Part shown: one piece after another, positions 1 to 6,914 of the stretch
Layout: every line of letters begins with the position of its first letter
How positions within the stretch are numbered: position 1 is the first letter of the stretch
Position numbers and translations under genes: made by a program
From: Chloroflexota bacterium
GTDB taxonomy: Bacteria > Chloroflexota > Anaerolineae > 4572-78 > J111
Assembly (NCBI GenBank): GCA_003694775.1
Contig: RFJV01000544.1
Coordinates: 1-9,785, forward strand
Direction: 5' to 3'
DNA length: 9,785 bases
Notes under the pieces: generated by a model
What the model saw: only the letters and a program-made list of their open reading frames with translations
Database searches by the model: none
What the model was told of the DNA's origin: nothing

Positions 1-1062
1 GAGGTTGAGGAAGAGTTTCAGGACACCAACTTTGCCGACCCCATCCTGGACCTGAGCGGCCCGGATTTAACCAACGACCCGGTACGGATGTACCTGCGCG
101 AGATTGGGCAGGTCAATCTGCTTTCAGCCGAAGATGAAGTCAAGTTAGCCAAACGCATTCAGCGAGGCATCAAGGCCCAGAAAAAACTGCGGCAGAACGG
201 CTCACTTTCCGAGGAAGAGCGCCGAAAATACAAGCGGATGGAAATCGACGGTAAGCTGGCAAAGCGGTACCTGGCCGAAGCCAACCTGCGGCTGGTGGTC
301 AGTGTAGCCAAGCGGTATATTGGCCGGGGGATGAGCTTTCTGGACCTGATTCAGGAGGGCAATATCGGCTTACTGCGAGCGGTAGAAAAGTTTGACCACC
401 GCCGGGGATACAAGTTCTCTACCTACGCCACCTGGTGGATCCGGCAGGCCATCAGCCGGGCCATAGCCGACCAGGCGCGGGTTATCCGGATACCGGTCCA
501 CATGGTGGAAACCATCAACCGGCTGGCCCGTACCCAACGGCGACTGCTCCAGGAATACGGGCGAGAACCTACCGCCAAAGAGATTGCCCTGGAAATGAAC
601 CTTCTGCCGGATGAGGATACGGAGGCCATCCGTGAGGCCATGCAGAACGGCACCCCGATTGACCCGGCGCTGGAGCGTCGCTGGCGGCGGGCGGCCAGCA
701 AGGTGCGCCGGATTATCCGCATTTCGCAGGAACCGATGTCGCTGGAAACACCGATTGGCTCGGAAGAAAACAGCTCTCTGGGCGACTTCATCGAAGACGA
801 GTCGGTGGTTGGGCCGGTAGATGCGGCCTCCAAGCAGTTGCTGAAGGAGCAGTTGAACGAAATCCTCTCTTCGCTGAACGAACGGGAGCGGCAGGTGCTG
901 GAAATGCGGTTTGGCCTGGCAGACGGGCAGGGGCACACCCTGGAAGAAGTAGGGGCCAAATTCGGCGTCACCCGCGAGCGAATCCGGCAGATAGAGGCCA
1001 AGGCACTCCGCAAACTGCGCCACCCGATTCGCAGTCGGAAACTGCGGGACTACCTGAGCTGA
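1..1062 (+). CDS. rpoD: Primary sigma-70 factor, 5'-truncated by window edge
   Basis: This is the housekeeping RNA polymerase sigma factor, which directs core enzyme to -35/-10 promoters. The reading frame is open from base 1, so the N-terminus lies outside the window and 353 residues are visible. The ATG at 88 is internal, because conserved region 1.2 ([11 protein letters not shown]) begins at visible residue 26. Region 2 follows at about residues 90-171, with [12 protein letters not shown], the [10 protein letters not shown] core-binding helix and the [10 protein letters not shown] promoter-melting segment. Region 3 carries the SLETPIG and GDFIED motifs. Region 4 lies at about 282-344, with a [10 protein letters not shown] helix-turn-helix and the typical primary-sigma end [14 protein letters not shown]. 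Between the first region 3 helix and [11 protein letters not shown] there is an extra stretch of about 29 residues, rich in Arg and Glu, that SigA of model bacteria lacks. No terminator is visible before the tRNA gene downstream. Primary-sigma identity is very secure. Confidence 0.95.
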   Translation, partial: EVEEEFQDTNFADPILDLSGPDLTNDPVRMYLREIGQVNLLSAEDEVKLAKRIQRGIKAQKKLRQNGSLSEEERRKYKRMEIDGKLAKRYLAEANLRLVVSVAKRYIGRGMSFLDLIQEGNIGLLRAVEKFDHRRGYKFSTYATWWIRQAISRAIADQARVIRIPVHMVETINRLARTQRRLLQEYGREPTAKEIALEMNLLPDEDTEAIREAMQNGTPIDPALERRWRRAASKVRRIIRISQEPMSLETPIGSEENSSLGDFIEDESVVGPVDAASKQLLKEQLNEILSSLNERERQVLEMRFGLADGQGHTLEEVGAKFGVTRERIRQIEAKALRKLRHPIRSRKLRDYLS

Positions 1063-1078
1063 GAGGTTTGGCCCAAAT

Positions 1079-1106
1079 TTGACGAAATTCAGCAATTGAA
1101 TATAAT
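1079..1106 (+). promoter_or_regulatory. Sigma-70 promoter of the tRNA-Asn gene
   Basis: A -35 box TTGACG (1079-1084) and a -10 box TATAAT (1101-1106) are separated by 16 bp. The expected start is near 1113, about 18 bases before the mature tRNA 5' end. It lies just past the sigma factor stop codon, so the tRNA probably has its own promoter and does not depend on read-through. Confidence 0.8.
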
Positions 1107-1130
1107 AGAGCCTGTTCAAGTCAACAGTAA

Positions 1131-1203
1131 TCCTCGGTAGCTCAATCGGCAGAGCGGCCGGCTGTTAACCGGTTGGTTGTAGGTTCGAGTCCTACCCGAG
1201 GAG
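1131..1203 (+). tRNA. tRNA-Asn (anticodon GUU)
   Basis: The 73-nt gene folds as a full cloverleaf. The acceptor stem TCCTCGG pairs with CCGAGGA, the D stem GCTC with GAGC, the anticodon stem GCCGG with CCGGT, and the T stem GTAGG with CCTAC around a TTCGAGT loop. The anticodon loop CTGTTAA places GTT at positions 34-36, giving Asn. The discriminator is G73, as usual for bacterial tRNA-Asn. The bases after it are CAA, so the 3' CCA is not encoded and must be added by a nucleotidyltransferase. Confidence 0.97.
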
Positions 1204-1215
1204 CAAAAAAGCAAC

Positions 1216-1246
1216 AACACCAGCCATACGGCTGGTGTTTCTTTTT
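1216..1246 (+). terminator. Rho-independent terminator, probably bidirectional
   Basis: A 10-bp perfect stem (1216-1225 with 1230-1239) closes a 4-nt loop and is followed by TCTTTTT on the plus strand, ending the tRNA transcript. On the minus strand the same stem is followed by a T-rich run (complement of the AAAAAA at 1205-1210), so it should also end the convergent RNase D transcript, whose stop codon is only 17 bases from the end of the hairpin tract. Confidence 0.88.
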
Positions 1247-1262
1247 CTGCCAGCAATGGTGG

Positions 1263-2405
1263 TCAAGACGTGCCGGATTTCAGCACCCGAAGCAGGGTTT
1301 CGCCGTAGGTTTCGTACTGCCACTCTCCCAGAATACCCAACCGGGACAAAGCCTTCAGGGAGGGGGGGTTGTGGCGGGCGATGTCCATCAGGGAATGGTT
1401 GCTGATGATGACATCCGGCTCCACTCCCCGGCGGGCGGCAAGCTGGTTGCGCCAGCGGCGCAGAAGTTCGTACCGGGAGAGGGTGGCATGGTCATACGGG
1501 TGGCGATGGTTGGGGGACGGAATCTGCAGGGGAGGCGCGGCCTGTCCCTGCCGCACGGCGGCCAAAATCTGCCGTCCGTAGCGGGATACAATGCGGTTGC
1601 TCAGGCCTTTCACGGTGGTCAGGTTCCGGAAGGACGCAGGTTGGGTTTTTGCCAGATGAACCAGCGTAGCATCGGTCATTATTTTGAAGGGGGGGCGGTC
1701 CAGTTCGCGGGCCAGGGTGTCCCGCAGAACGTAAAGCTCTTTGAGGACGGCTAGCTGGTGCGGGTCCAGGTCCCGTGCTCCTTTAACCCGCCAGTAGTCA
1801 TCCGGGTCGAAATGCTTTGCGGACGGTTCTACCAGGGTTTGCCGCTCGAAGGCTTCCTGCGCTTCGCGCAAGCGACGGGCCTGCTGTAGGGCACGAACCT
1901 GTATTTCGCGTAAGGGCAAAAGATAGTGGGTGTCCAGGCGGGCATAATCCAGCGCGGCTTCGCTCAGGGGGCGCTGGCCCCAGTTGTACCGCTGAAATCG
2001 TTTGTTGAGCTGTACGCCAAAATGTTCGGCCAGCAGTGCACCCAGTCCGTATTTTTTCCAGCCCAAAATACGGGCCGCCAGCATGGTGTCGAAGAGATTG
2101 GTAAAGGAGAAGCCGTAATCACGCTTCAGGCTCAGGATGTCGTACTCGGCGGCGTGGAATACTTTTTCCACGGCCGGGTCGGCAAAGACTGCTCCCAGGG
2201 CGGAAATATCCAGGCGGAGCGGGTCAACCAGATAGTCTACCGTGGGGATAGAAATCTGAACCAGGCAGACCTTTTCAAAATAGCTGTACAGGCTGTCGCT
2301 TTCGGTATCGACGGCGATGATAGGCTGGCGGGAAATGGTGTCGATGAGCCGCGCCAGCTCGTCCGGCTGGTCAACCCAGACAATCTGTGATGTTTTTGGA
2401 TACAT
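1263..2405 (-). CDS. rnd: Ribonuclease D (DEDDy 3'-5' exonuclease, tandem HRDC)
   Basis: RNase D trims the 3' ends of tRNA precursors and other small RNAs in the cytoplasm. Numbering from the start at 2405 (380 aa), the exonuclease domain covers about 10-185. Exo I is VDTES (D33, E35), exo II is HAAEYDILSLKR (D89), and exo III is the Y-x3-D form DYARLDTHYLL (Y154, D158), so all DEDDy metal ligands and the Tyr are present. Two HRDC domains follow, at about 216-286 and 306-376, the usual RNase D arrangement at near-normal length. Three in-frame ATGs lie close together (2429, 2420, 2405). The last is preferred because AGGA sits 5 nt before it and the protein then starts just ahead of the conserved IVWVDQPDEL. 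The 2429 start has AGGA only 3 nt upstream and would add 8 residues. The gene converges on the tRNA-Asn gene, a plausible substrate. Confidence 0.92.
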   Translation of the reverse strand: MYPKTSQIVWVDQPDELARLIDTISRQPIIAVDTESDSLYSYFEKVCLVQISIPTVDYLVDPLRLDISALGAVFADPAVEKVFHAAEYDILSLKRDYGFSFTNLFDTMLAARILGWKKYGLGALLAEHFGVQLNKRFQRYNWGQRPLSEAALDYARLDTHYLLPLREIQVRALQQARRLREAQEAFERQTLVEPSAKHFDPDDYWRVKGARDLDPHQLAVLKELYVLRDTLARELDRPPFKIMTDATLVHLAKTQPASFRNLTTVKGLSNRIVSRYGRQILAAVRQGQAAPPLQIPSPNHRHPYDHATLSRYELLRRWRNQLAARRGVEPDVIISNHSLMDIARHNPPSLKALSRLGILGEWQYETYGETLLRVLKSGTS

Positions 2406-2477
2406 TGCTGTCCTGTGCATTAGTGTCATTTATCCTGATGCTGTTATCATCCGCAGGTACTCACCCCGTTCCGCCAT

Positions 2478-2505
2478 ATGATAGCAGAATTTGTGAGGTT
2501 GCCAA
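2478..2505 (-). promoter_or_regulatory. Promoter of the RNase D gene
   Basis: Read on the minus strand, TTGGCA (2505-2500) and TATCAT (2483-2478) are separated by 16 bp. The predicted start is near 2471, giving a 5' leader of about 40-65 nt depending on which ATG is used. Confidence 0.6.
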
Positions 2506-2655
2506 GTTTTTCAGGAGGTAACTTTGGCCGGCAGGCAGAGGCAGAATAGATGGATGGGACTTTGTGTCTATTGGCGTGAGGATATTTGCGTGTTATATTA
2601 AAATTGCTAAATTTTATATCGCTCAACCAATCACTACAGAAAATTGCCCGGACGC

Positions 2656-2671
2656 CTATCACCGGTGACAG
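2656..2671. promoter_or_regulatory. Near-palindrome, candidate operator
   Basis: The 10-bp perfect palindrome TCACCGGTGA (2659-2668) extends to 16 bp with one mismatched pair (A2658/C2669). It sits about 30 bp upstream of the -35 box of the DUF4388 gene, a position typical for an activator. No regulator is assigned and the site occurs only once here. Confidence 0.35.
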
Positions 2672-2700
2672 CTTCACCATAAAAGACACATAAAATTAGA

Positions 2701-2729
2701 TTGACTTAATACACAGGAAAAGGTATAAT
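2701..2729 (+). promoter_or_regulatory. Promoter of the DUF4388-GTPase-Roadblock genes
   Basis: TTGACT (2701-2706) and a perfect TATAAT (2724-2729) are spaced by 17 bp, the best sigma-70 promoter in the window. The predicted start is near 2736, giving a leader of about 44 nt that ends in an AGGGAG ribosome-binding site just before the ATG at 2780. It may drive the whole downstream gene string. Confidence 0.8.
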
Positions 2730-2779
2730 AGGTCATCTTCAAGCTATTATGGGCGTTTTCGCGGCCACGGCAGGGAGTA

Positions 2780-3613
2780 ATGGCACTTAAAGGCAATCTC
2801 CGCGATTTTAACACATCACAATTACTAAACTTGATTAACCTGGCCCACAAAACCGGGAAGCTCACCATCGATGGGCACGATAGCCAGGGGGTAGTGCTTT
2901 ACTTCAAAGATGGGCGGCTGATTCGGGCCTCACAGGGCAGTGACAGCAAGAAACTAACGGATATTCTGGTCCAGGCCGGGAAACTGTCGCCAGACCAGGC
3001 CCATGCGGTGAACAGCCGTGTCCCCAGCAATACCGACCGGGCCATCGGCAGATATTTGCTGGAGCACCGCCTGATTTCACGGGATGATATTATCCAGGGC
3101 GTTAAAGATTATATGCTGAATATTGTCTACGACCTGTTCACCTGGAAAGAAGGGAATTTTGTCTTTGAACAGGATGTTCTGCCCGATGGTGATAAACTGG
3201 TCATTCCGCTGAACCTGGATAATGTCATTCTGGAAGGCAGCCGCAGAATCCAGGAATCGGAAAAACTTTACGAAGAACTCCCCGACCTCGGAAGTATCGC
3301 TTTGAAAATCACCGACAAACCGCTCAAAGACGTGAAGCTTACGCAAGATGACTGGCGGGTAATATCCCATATTCATCCGCGAAACACGGTCAAACAGATT
3401 GCCCAGAACACCAACATGGATGAGTTCCAAATCCGGAAAATCGTTTACGGAATGCTTCAGGCCGGATTGGTGGAGCTGGTCCGTCCGGATGGATTTGTAG
3501 ACAGACGGCAGACACCTGCCTATGAGCGTCGAGAAAGAAGAGGTGTGGGGCAAACACCGGCAGAAAAACGGAGTGTCGTTACCAAGCTCATTGAGCGTAT
3601 CAAACGGATTTAA
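2780..3613 (+). CDS. DUF4388 (PATAN-like) protein with C-terminal winged helix
   Basis: The 277-aa soluble protein opens with MALKGNLRDF-x-TSQLLNLI and then LAHKTGKLTI...YFKDGRLIRA. This is the hallmark of DUF4388, the domain related to the N-terminus of cyanobacterial PatA. The domain runs to about residue 170 with an inserted helical part at about 58-120, including DRAIGRYLLEHRLIS and the typical LFTWKEGNFVFE. Residues about 188-240 look like a winged helix: DWRVISHI, TVKQIAQNTNMDEFQIRKIVYGML, then GLVELVRPDG. The last 35 residues are strongly basic. It has its own promoter and an AGGGAG site only 2 nt before the ATG. It lies directly upstream of a small GTPase and a Roadblock protein, as DUF4388 genes often do in Chloroflexota and Deltaproteobacteria-type genomes. 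An adaptor or DNA-binding role is inferred; the molecular function is not established. Confidence 0.85.
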   Translation: MALKGNLRDFNTSQLLNLINLAHKTGKLTIDGHDSQGVVLYFKDGRLIRASQGSDSKKLTDILVQAGKLSPDQAHAVNSRVPSNTDRAIGRYLLEHRLISRDDIIQGVKDYMLNIVYDLFTWKEGNFVFEQDVLPDGDKLVIPLNLDNVILEGSRRIQESEKLYEELPDLGSIALKITDKPLKDVKLTQDDWRVISHIHPRNTVKQIAQNTNMDEFQIRKIVYGMLQAGLVELVRPDGFVDRRQTPAYERRERRGVGQTPAEKRSVVTKLIERIKRI

Positions 3614-3660
3614 CAGCCGGATAAGCCAGTAGAGCCTGCTCCGGTTGATTGCACCTTTTT
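3614..3660 (+). other. Intergenic hairpin with distal T-run
   Basis: An 8-bp stem with one G-U pair (3614-3621 with 3640-3647) encloses an 18-nt loop directly after the DUF4388 stop codon, and TTTTT follows at 3656-3660. The T-run is 8 nt from the stem and the loop is large, so this is at best a weak terminator, attenuator or processing site between the first two genes. Confidence 0.25.
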
Positions 3661-3694
3661 ATCCATATCAGTGTCCTTATCTCAACGTTATCAA

Positions 3695-3702
3695 GAAGGT
3701 GG
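3695..3702 (+). promoter_or_regulatory. Ribosome-binding site fixing the GTPase start
   Basis: The purine-rich GAAGGTGG lies 9 nt before the ATG at 3712. It decides against the in-frame TTG at 3649, which would add 21 residues with no family match ahead of the P-loop and has no comparable site. Confidence 0.6.
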
Positions 3703-3711
3703 GTCGCTTCA

Positions 3712-4251
3712 ATGCAAACCGTAAAAATGGTCATTACGGGGCCTTTTAGCGCGGGAAAAACGCAGTTCATCAGCAGCGTCAGCGAAATCGATGTCGTGAC
3801 GACAGAACGCAAGATTTCCAGCGACGCCGAACGGGTCAAAGAGGAAACCACGGTGGCGATGGACTTTGGCCGGATTACCGTGGACGATGACCTGGTTCTT
3901 TATTTGTTCGGGACGCCCGGCCAGCGGCGGTTCGATTTTATGTGGGAAATTCTGGCCGAGGGCATGCTGGGTTTTGTGGTGCTTATCGACAGCGTTCGCC
4001 CGGAAACGTTCCGCGAGGCCAAGCATATTCTGGAAGTGTTCAGAGGTTATGCAGAAACACCATACGTGGTCGCGGCGAACAAGCAAGACCTGCCCGATGC
4101 CTGGTCGCCCGAAGATTTGAGAATCGCTCTGAAAATCGACAAAAATATCAAGGTTCTGCCCTGTGTAGCACGGGACAAAGAAAGCGTTAAAAACGTACTG
4201 CTCGAACTGCTCTATTCTATTTTGGAACGGATGCAGAACGAAGAGGCTTAA
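3712..4251 (+). CDS. Small Ras-like GTPase of the MglA/CvnD (COG2229-type) class
   Basis: This 179-aa protein is a single small GTPase domain. Visible motifs are the P-loop GPFSAGKT (10-17), a switch I threonine pair in EETTVAMDFG (T46/T47), FGTPGQRRF in the G3/switch II position (66-74), NKQD (123-126) and CVARD (151-155) as G5. The Asp of the classical DxxGQ is replaced by Gly (GTPGQ), while the Gln (Q71) is kept. MglA of Myxococcus also lacks this Asp, and such changes are usual in the bacterial family paired with Roadblock proteins. Known relatives act as molecular switches in polarity and motility (MglA) or in Streptomyces conservons (CvnD). There is no membrane segment or lipidation signal. 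The Roadblock gene begins 17 nt downstream, the usual regulator partner. GTP hydrolysis by this protein is inferred. Confidence 0.88.
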   Translation: MQTVKMVITGPFSAGKTQFISSVSEIDVVTTERKISSDAERVKEETTVAMDFGRITVDDDLVLYLFGTPGQRRFDFMWEILAEGMLGFVVLIDSVRPETFREAKHILEVFRGYAETPYVVAANKQDLPDAWSPEDLRIALKIDKNIKVLPCVARDKESVKNVLLELLYSILERMQNEEA

Positions 4252-4268
4252 ATCCTTAACAACTTACG

Positions 4269-4652
4269 ATGACAGAAGAACAGGGGTCACGCCAGGCAAA
4301 AATCGAATCTGTACTGCGTGACGTTGTCCAACAAGGCCAGTTTGGGGGGGCGGTTGTTGCGACAGAAGAGGGACTTCCGATTGCAATTGTTAATGCCACC
4401 AGCATTGATACCAAACTTATCGGCGCGGTGGCCGCATCTATCAGGGATTTAGCGGCCCGGGCCCAACAGAATCTCGACGAAATTCGCCTGCGAGACAGAC
4501 ACGGGCACCTGGTGGTCAGCAGATATTTCACTATCGCAGCGCCCCAGGGAAAATACAACCTGTTAATTGCCGTCCAGGTGCCCAAACACAAACCATACCG
4601 CCGATTGTTAAACCAGGCCATCCGCCGAATTCAACAGGTATGGTTGGCGTAA
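4269..4652 (+). CDS. Roadblock/LC7 domain protein (MglB-like GTPase regulator)
   Basis: The 127-aa protein is one Roadblock/LC7 domain. It has an N-terminal helix (KIESVLRDVVQQG), the strand pair GGAVVATEEGLPIAI, a long central helix (TKLIGAVAASIRDLAARAQQNL), strands from RDRHGHLVVSRYFTIAA, then YNLLIAVQVP, and a last helix (YRRLLNQAIRRIQQVW). Family members form dimers that bind a cognate small GTPase and either stimulate hydrolysis (MglB) or act as a platform. Its position 17 nt after the GTPase gene supports such a pair. No clear ribosome-binding site precedes the ATG, so translation may be coupled to the GTPase gene. The domain call is firm. Whether it is a GAP or an exchange-type regulator cannot be read from sequence. 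Confidence 0.85.
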   Translation: MTEEQGSRQAKIESVLRDVVQQGQFGGAVVATEEGLPIAIVNATSIDTKLIGAVAASIRDLAARAQQNLDEIRLRDRHGHLVVSRYFTIAAPQGKYNLLIAVQVPKHKPYRRLLNQAIRRIQQVWLA

Positions 4653-4714
4653 TCCGTCTGCCCTATGCAATCTCAGACTGATAAACCAGACCATTCTTCA
4701 CCCGGCTTGGTTTT

Positions 4715-4718
4715 GAGG
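4715..4718 (+). promoter_or_regulatory. Ribosome-binding site deciding a GTG start
   Basis: GAGG lies 7 nt before the GTG at 4726. The nearest upstream ATG (4665) is in another frame, so this site supports GTG as the start of the hydrolase gene. Confidence 0.6.
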
Positions 4719-4725
4719 CTAACCC

Positions 4726-5529
4726 GTGAGTTCTATCGTTACAGACCAGGGAATTGTTCATTACGAAGCCTACGGTCGTGGGCAACCGGTTGTTCTTTTA
4801 CATGGCTGGCTTGGTTCTTGGGGATACTGGCTGAATACAATGGAAGCCCTGAAGAACCAATACCGCTGTTATGCCCTGGACTTCTGGGGGTTCGGCGAAT
4901 CCGGCAAGCGGCGAACAACCTACCAGGTTAGCGATTTTGTGGACCTGGTGGAGCAGTTTATGGACCGCCTGGGGATTGACGCCGCCCCTGTGGTTGGACA
5001 TTCGATGGGTGGGACGGTGGCCATGTCGCTGGCAATCAACCGACCGGAGCGGGTCAAACGGGTGGTGGCCGTTGGCTCCCCTGTTGTGGGCGGCTCCCTC
5101 CACCTGTTTCTGCGCCTGGCCGGCGTTCCCTGGATTGCGGCTATTGTCTGGAATATGCCCACGGCCCTGAAGCTGGGCATCAAGCTGTTTTCCCCTTATA
5201 TTGTCAAAGACTGGCAGGAGTGGTACGAGATGATTACCCGCGATATTTCTCGCGCCACCCTGGAATCCTTCTTTACCAGTATTCACTCCCTGCATAAAAC
5301 CGACCTGCGCGCCCAACTGGCCCGTGTCCAATGCCCGGTGATGGGTATCTACGGCGTCAGGGATAATGTGGTCAACCCCAACCAGGCCGATTTGATTAAA
5401 GAGATAGCACCGCTGGCACGGGTCAGGATGATGACCGACTCCGGCCACTTCCCCATGCTGGATGAGCCGGAAGCATTTAACGAACAGTTGGCGGCATTCC
5501 TGGCCCTGAAATTCCCGGTGCGAACATAA
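4726..5529 (+). CDS. Alpha/beta-hydrolase fold enzyme
   Basis: The 267-aa protein has the full alpha/beta-hydrolase layout. The oxyanion loop is LLHGW (24-28), and ALDFWGFGESG at about 50-60 is typical of the family. The nucleophile elbow is GHSMGG with S93, the acid is D213 in YGVRDNVV, and the base is H241 in DSGHFPMLDEP. A cap region of roughly 120-185, rich in hydrophobic residues (LFLRLAGVPWIAAIVW), suggests a greasy substrate. The GTG start is supported by GAGG 7 nt upstream. The gene lies 73 bp after the Roadblock gene and 40 bp before the beta-helix gene. Esterase, lipase, thioesterase or haloperoxidase-like subfamilies cannot be separated by eye. The acyl-ACP reductase homologue two genes on makes a lipid or acyl substrate attractive, but that is inference. 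Confidence 0.88.
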   Translation: MSSIVTDQGIVHYEAYGRGQPVVLLHGWLGSWGYWLNTMEALKNQYRCYALDFWGFGESGKRRTTYQVSDFVDLVEQFMDRLGIDAAPVVGHSMGGTVAMSLAINRPERVKRVVAVGSPVVGGSLHLFLRLAGVPWIAAIVWNMPTALKLGIKLFSPYIVKDWQEWYEMITRDISRATLESFFTSIHSLHKTDLRAQLARVQCPVMGIYGVRDNVVNPNQADLIKEIAPLARVRMMTDSGHFPMLDEPEAFNEQLAAFLALKFPVRT

Positions 5530-5569
5530 CCGCTCCGAGAGACCCGGAAGGACGTGTGATTTTTTCGCG

Positions 5570-6904
5570 ATGAAAAAGATTATTATCAGGGACCGCACCC
5601 CCATAGACCCCTTCAACGAGCCGGCCCGCGATTTGCGGATAATGAACAAACCGCTCTGGCTCTACCAGCGCGATGTGCTGAGTCCCTACTGCCTGGAAGA
5701 AATCGAATGCGATAGCTGGGATGAGATTCAATCCCTGCCCTTCCACTTCCTGGAAGGCGAGGTGCTGGTTTACCGCGACAACCTTTTCTTTGATGAATTC
5801 CTGTTTGCCGACTTTATCACTGCCGCCCGGAAATCGGGCCGGGCCGCCCGCATTGCCTTTTCCCCCGACGACATCGCTATCACCACCCACGCCCTGATGC
5901 TCCAGGAAGGCATCCGGCTGGTCGATAACCTGCTGGTGGCAGACCTGTTCTACTACCCCGACGGCAGTCAGGTGGGCAAGGTGGAGCCTCAGCCTATTGT
6001 GGTTGACACCCAGGCCAAAGAGATGGGCTACTACCACGTGCCCACCTATATGGCTAACGAAAAAGGTGACCTGGGTTTTTACGTGCCTCTGAAGGCATTC
6101 CTGTCCATCGAAAACTGGGTGCATCTCTTTATGGCGAATGTGCCCTTTGGTATTTTTGCCCACGGCGCCAGGGTAGAAAAATCGCTCGACAAACTATCGA
6201 TGATGCTCAAGGTGCTGTGGCGCTCTCTGCTGGAGCGCAAGCAGTTCCTCTCATCATCCGCGCTGGTGCTGGTCGGCAAAAACACCCAGATTGACCCGGC
6301 GGCCATCATCCAGGGGCCAACCATCATCGGCAACAACGTAACCATCGGCCCCGGCGCGGTCATCAATGCCTGCGTTATCGGCGATAATGTCAACGTGATG
6401 CAGGGGGTCCAGCTTATGCTCAGCGTGGTGGGCGACGGCTGCTACCTGCCGTTCCGCTCAGCCCTGTTTATGACCACCCTGATGGAAAACTCTATGGTGG
6501 CCCAGAACACCTGCCTGCAGATGTGCGTGGTGGGCCGCGATACGTTTATCGGCGCCGGCAATACCTTTACCGATTTCAACCTGCTGGGCAAGCCTCTGCG
6601 GGTAATGCACAAAGGCAAACTGCACGAAGTAAACCTGCCCGTACTGGGCGGCTGTATTGGGCATAACTGCCGGATTGGCTCCGGACACATCATCTTCCCG
6701 GCCCGAACCATCGAATCGGACGTGGTGCTGTTTGCCAAACAGGACCGCACCGTCATCACCAAGAACATCACCTACGCCGACAGCGACCACCACCAGTATC
6801 CCGGCTCCGGCCACATTCCCAAGTACCACCACGACGAGGAGACCGAGACCCGGCCAGATGCCCAACCGGTTGGCGAACCCGTGGTGCCGGTTGAGAAAAG
6901 CTGA
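5570..6904 (+). CDS. Left-handed beta-helix (hexapeptide-repeat) protein with unrecognised N-terminal domain
   Basis: Of 444 residues, about 233-395 form hexapeptide turns ([LIV]-G-x-x-x-x pattern): IDPAAIIQGPTIIGNNVTIGP, VIGDNVNVMQG, VVGRDTFIGAG and GCIGHNCRIGSGHIIFPA. This is the fold of GlmU C-termini and other acyl- or nucleotidyltransferases. A loop at about 337-356 interrupts the coils. Residues 1-230 (FNEPARDLRIMNKPLWLYQRDVL, then alternating strands and helices) could be a decayed nucleotidyltransferase-like domain, but no signature GxGTR loop is seen. The tail from 405 is polar, His-rich (HH at 407 and 420), then Pro/Glu-rich. No transmembrane segment is clear. The ATG at 5570 lacks a well-spaced ribosome-binding site (GGAAGG is about 18 nt away). 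The reductase gene begins 10 nt after its stop, implying co-translation. Function is unknown; a scaffold or transferase working with the acyl reductase is an inference. Confidence 0.75.
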   Translation: MKKIIIRDRTPIDPFNEPARDLRIMNKPLWLYQRDVLSPYCLEEIECDSWDEIQSLPFHFLEGEVLVYRDNLFFDEFLFADFITAARKSGRAARIAFSPDDIAITTHALMLQEGIRLVDNLLVADLFYYPDGSQVGKVEPQPIVVDTQAKEMGYYHVPTYMANEKGDLGFYVPLKAFLSIENWVHLFMANVPFGIFAHGARVEKSLDKLSMMLKVLWRSLLERKQFLSSSALVLVGKNTQIDPAAIIQGPTIIGNNVTIGPGAVINACVIGDNVNVMQGVQLMLSVVGDGCYLPFRSALFMTTLMENSMVAQNTCLQMCVVGRDTFIGAGNTFTDFNLLGKPLRVMHKGKLHEVNLPVLGGCIGHNCRIGSGHIIFPARTIESDVVLFAKQDRTVITKNITYADSDHHQYPGSGHIPKYHHDEETETRPDAQPVGEPVVPVEKS

Positions 6905-6914
6905 AAGGCGCGGT

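Larger units (their letters stand above)
2406..2779. other. AT-rich divergent intergenic region
   Basis: This 374-bp stretch separates the divergent RNase D and DUF4388 genes and contains no convincing protein gene. It holds a minus-strand promoter (2478-2505), a plus-strand promoter (2701-2729) and a near-palindrome (2656-2671). It also has an AT-rich imperfect hairpin around 2595-2620, with AAAATT and AATTTT arms around GCTA. About 195 bp lie between the two -35 boxes, more than the promoters need, so regulator binding or a small RNA is possible but not shown. Confidence 0.6.

Noticed and set aside
1360..1370. G-runs on the plus strand inside the RNase D gene as possible frameshift sites
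   Set aside because: The RNase D frame is intact through both HRDC domains, so there is no sign of a frameshift.
2447..2689. 80-codon minus-strand reading frame in the intergenic region
   Set aside because: It overlaps the RNase D promoter, has no ribosome-binding site or recognisable motif, and its composition looks random.
3645..3676. Possible internal promoter before the GTPase gene (TTGATT and TATCAG)
   Set aside because: The spacing is only 15 bp and the -10 box is poor.
3649..3711. N-terminal extension of the GTPase from a TTG, with a hydrophobic MHLFIHISVLIS stretch that might suggest a membrane anchor
   Set aside because: The ATG at 3712 has a good ribosome-binding site and places the P-loop at the usual distance from the N-terminus; the extension is probably untranslated.
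4665..4931. 88-codon plus-strand frame beginning before the hydrolase
   Set aside because: Most of it overlaps the hydrolase gene in another frame and its translation resembles no protein family; the hydrolase has complete catalytic residues from its GTG start.
6657..6914. Longer form of the reductase frame starting inside the beta-helix gene
   Set aside because: It reads the beta-helix gene out of frame with low-complexity Thr/Pro/Arg-rich translation; the ATG at 6915 has AAGG upstream and begins the family match.
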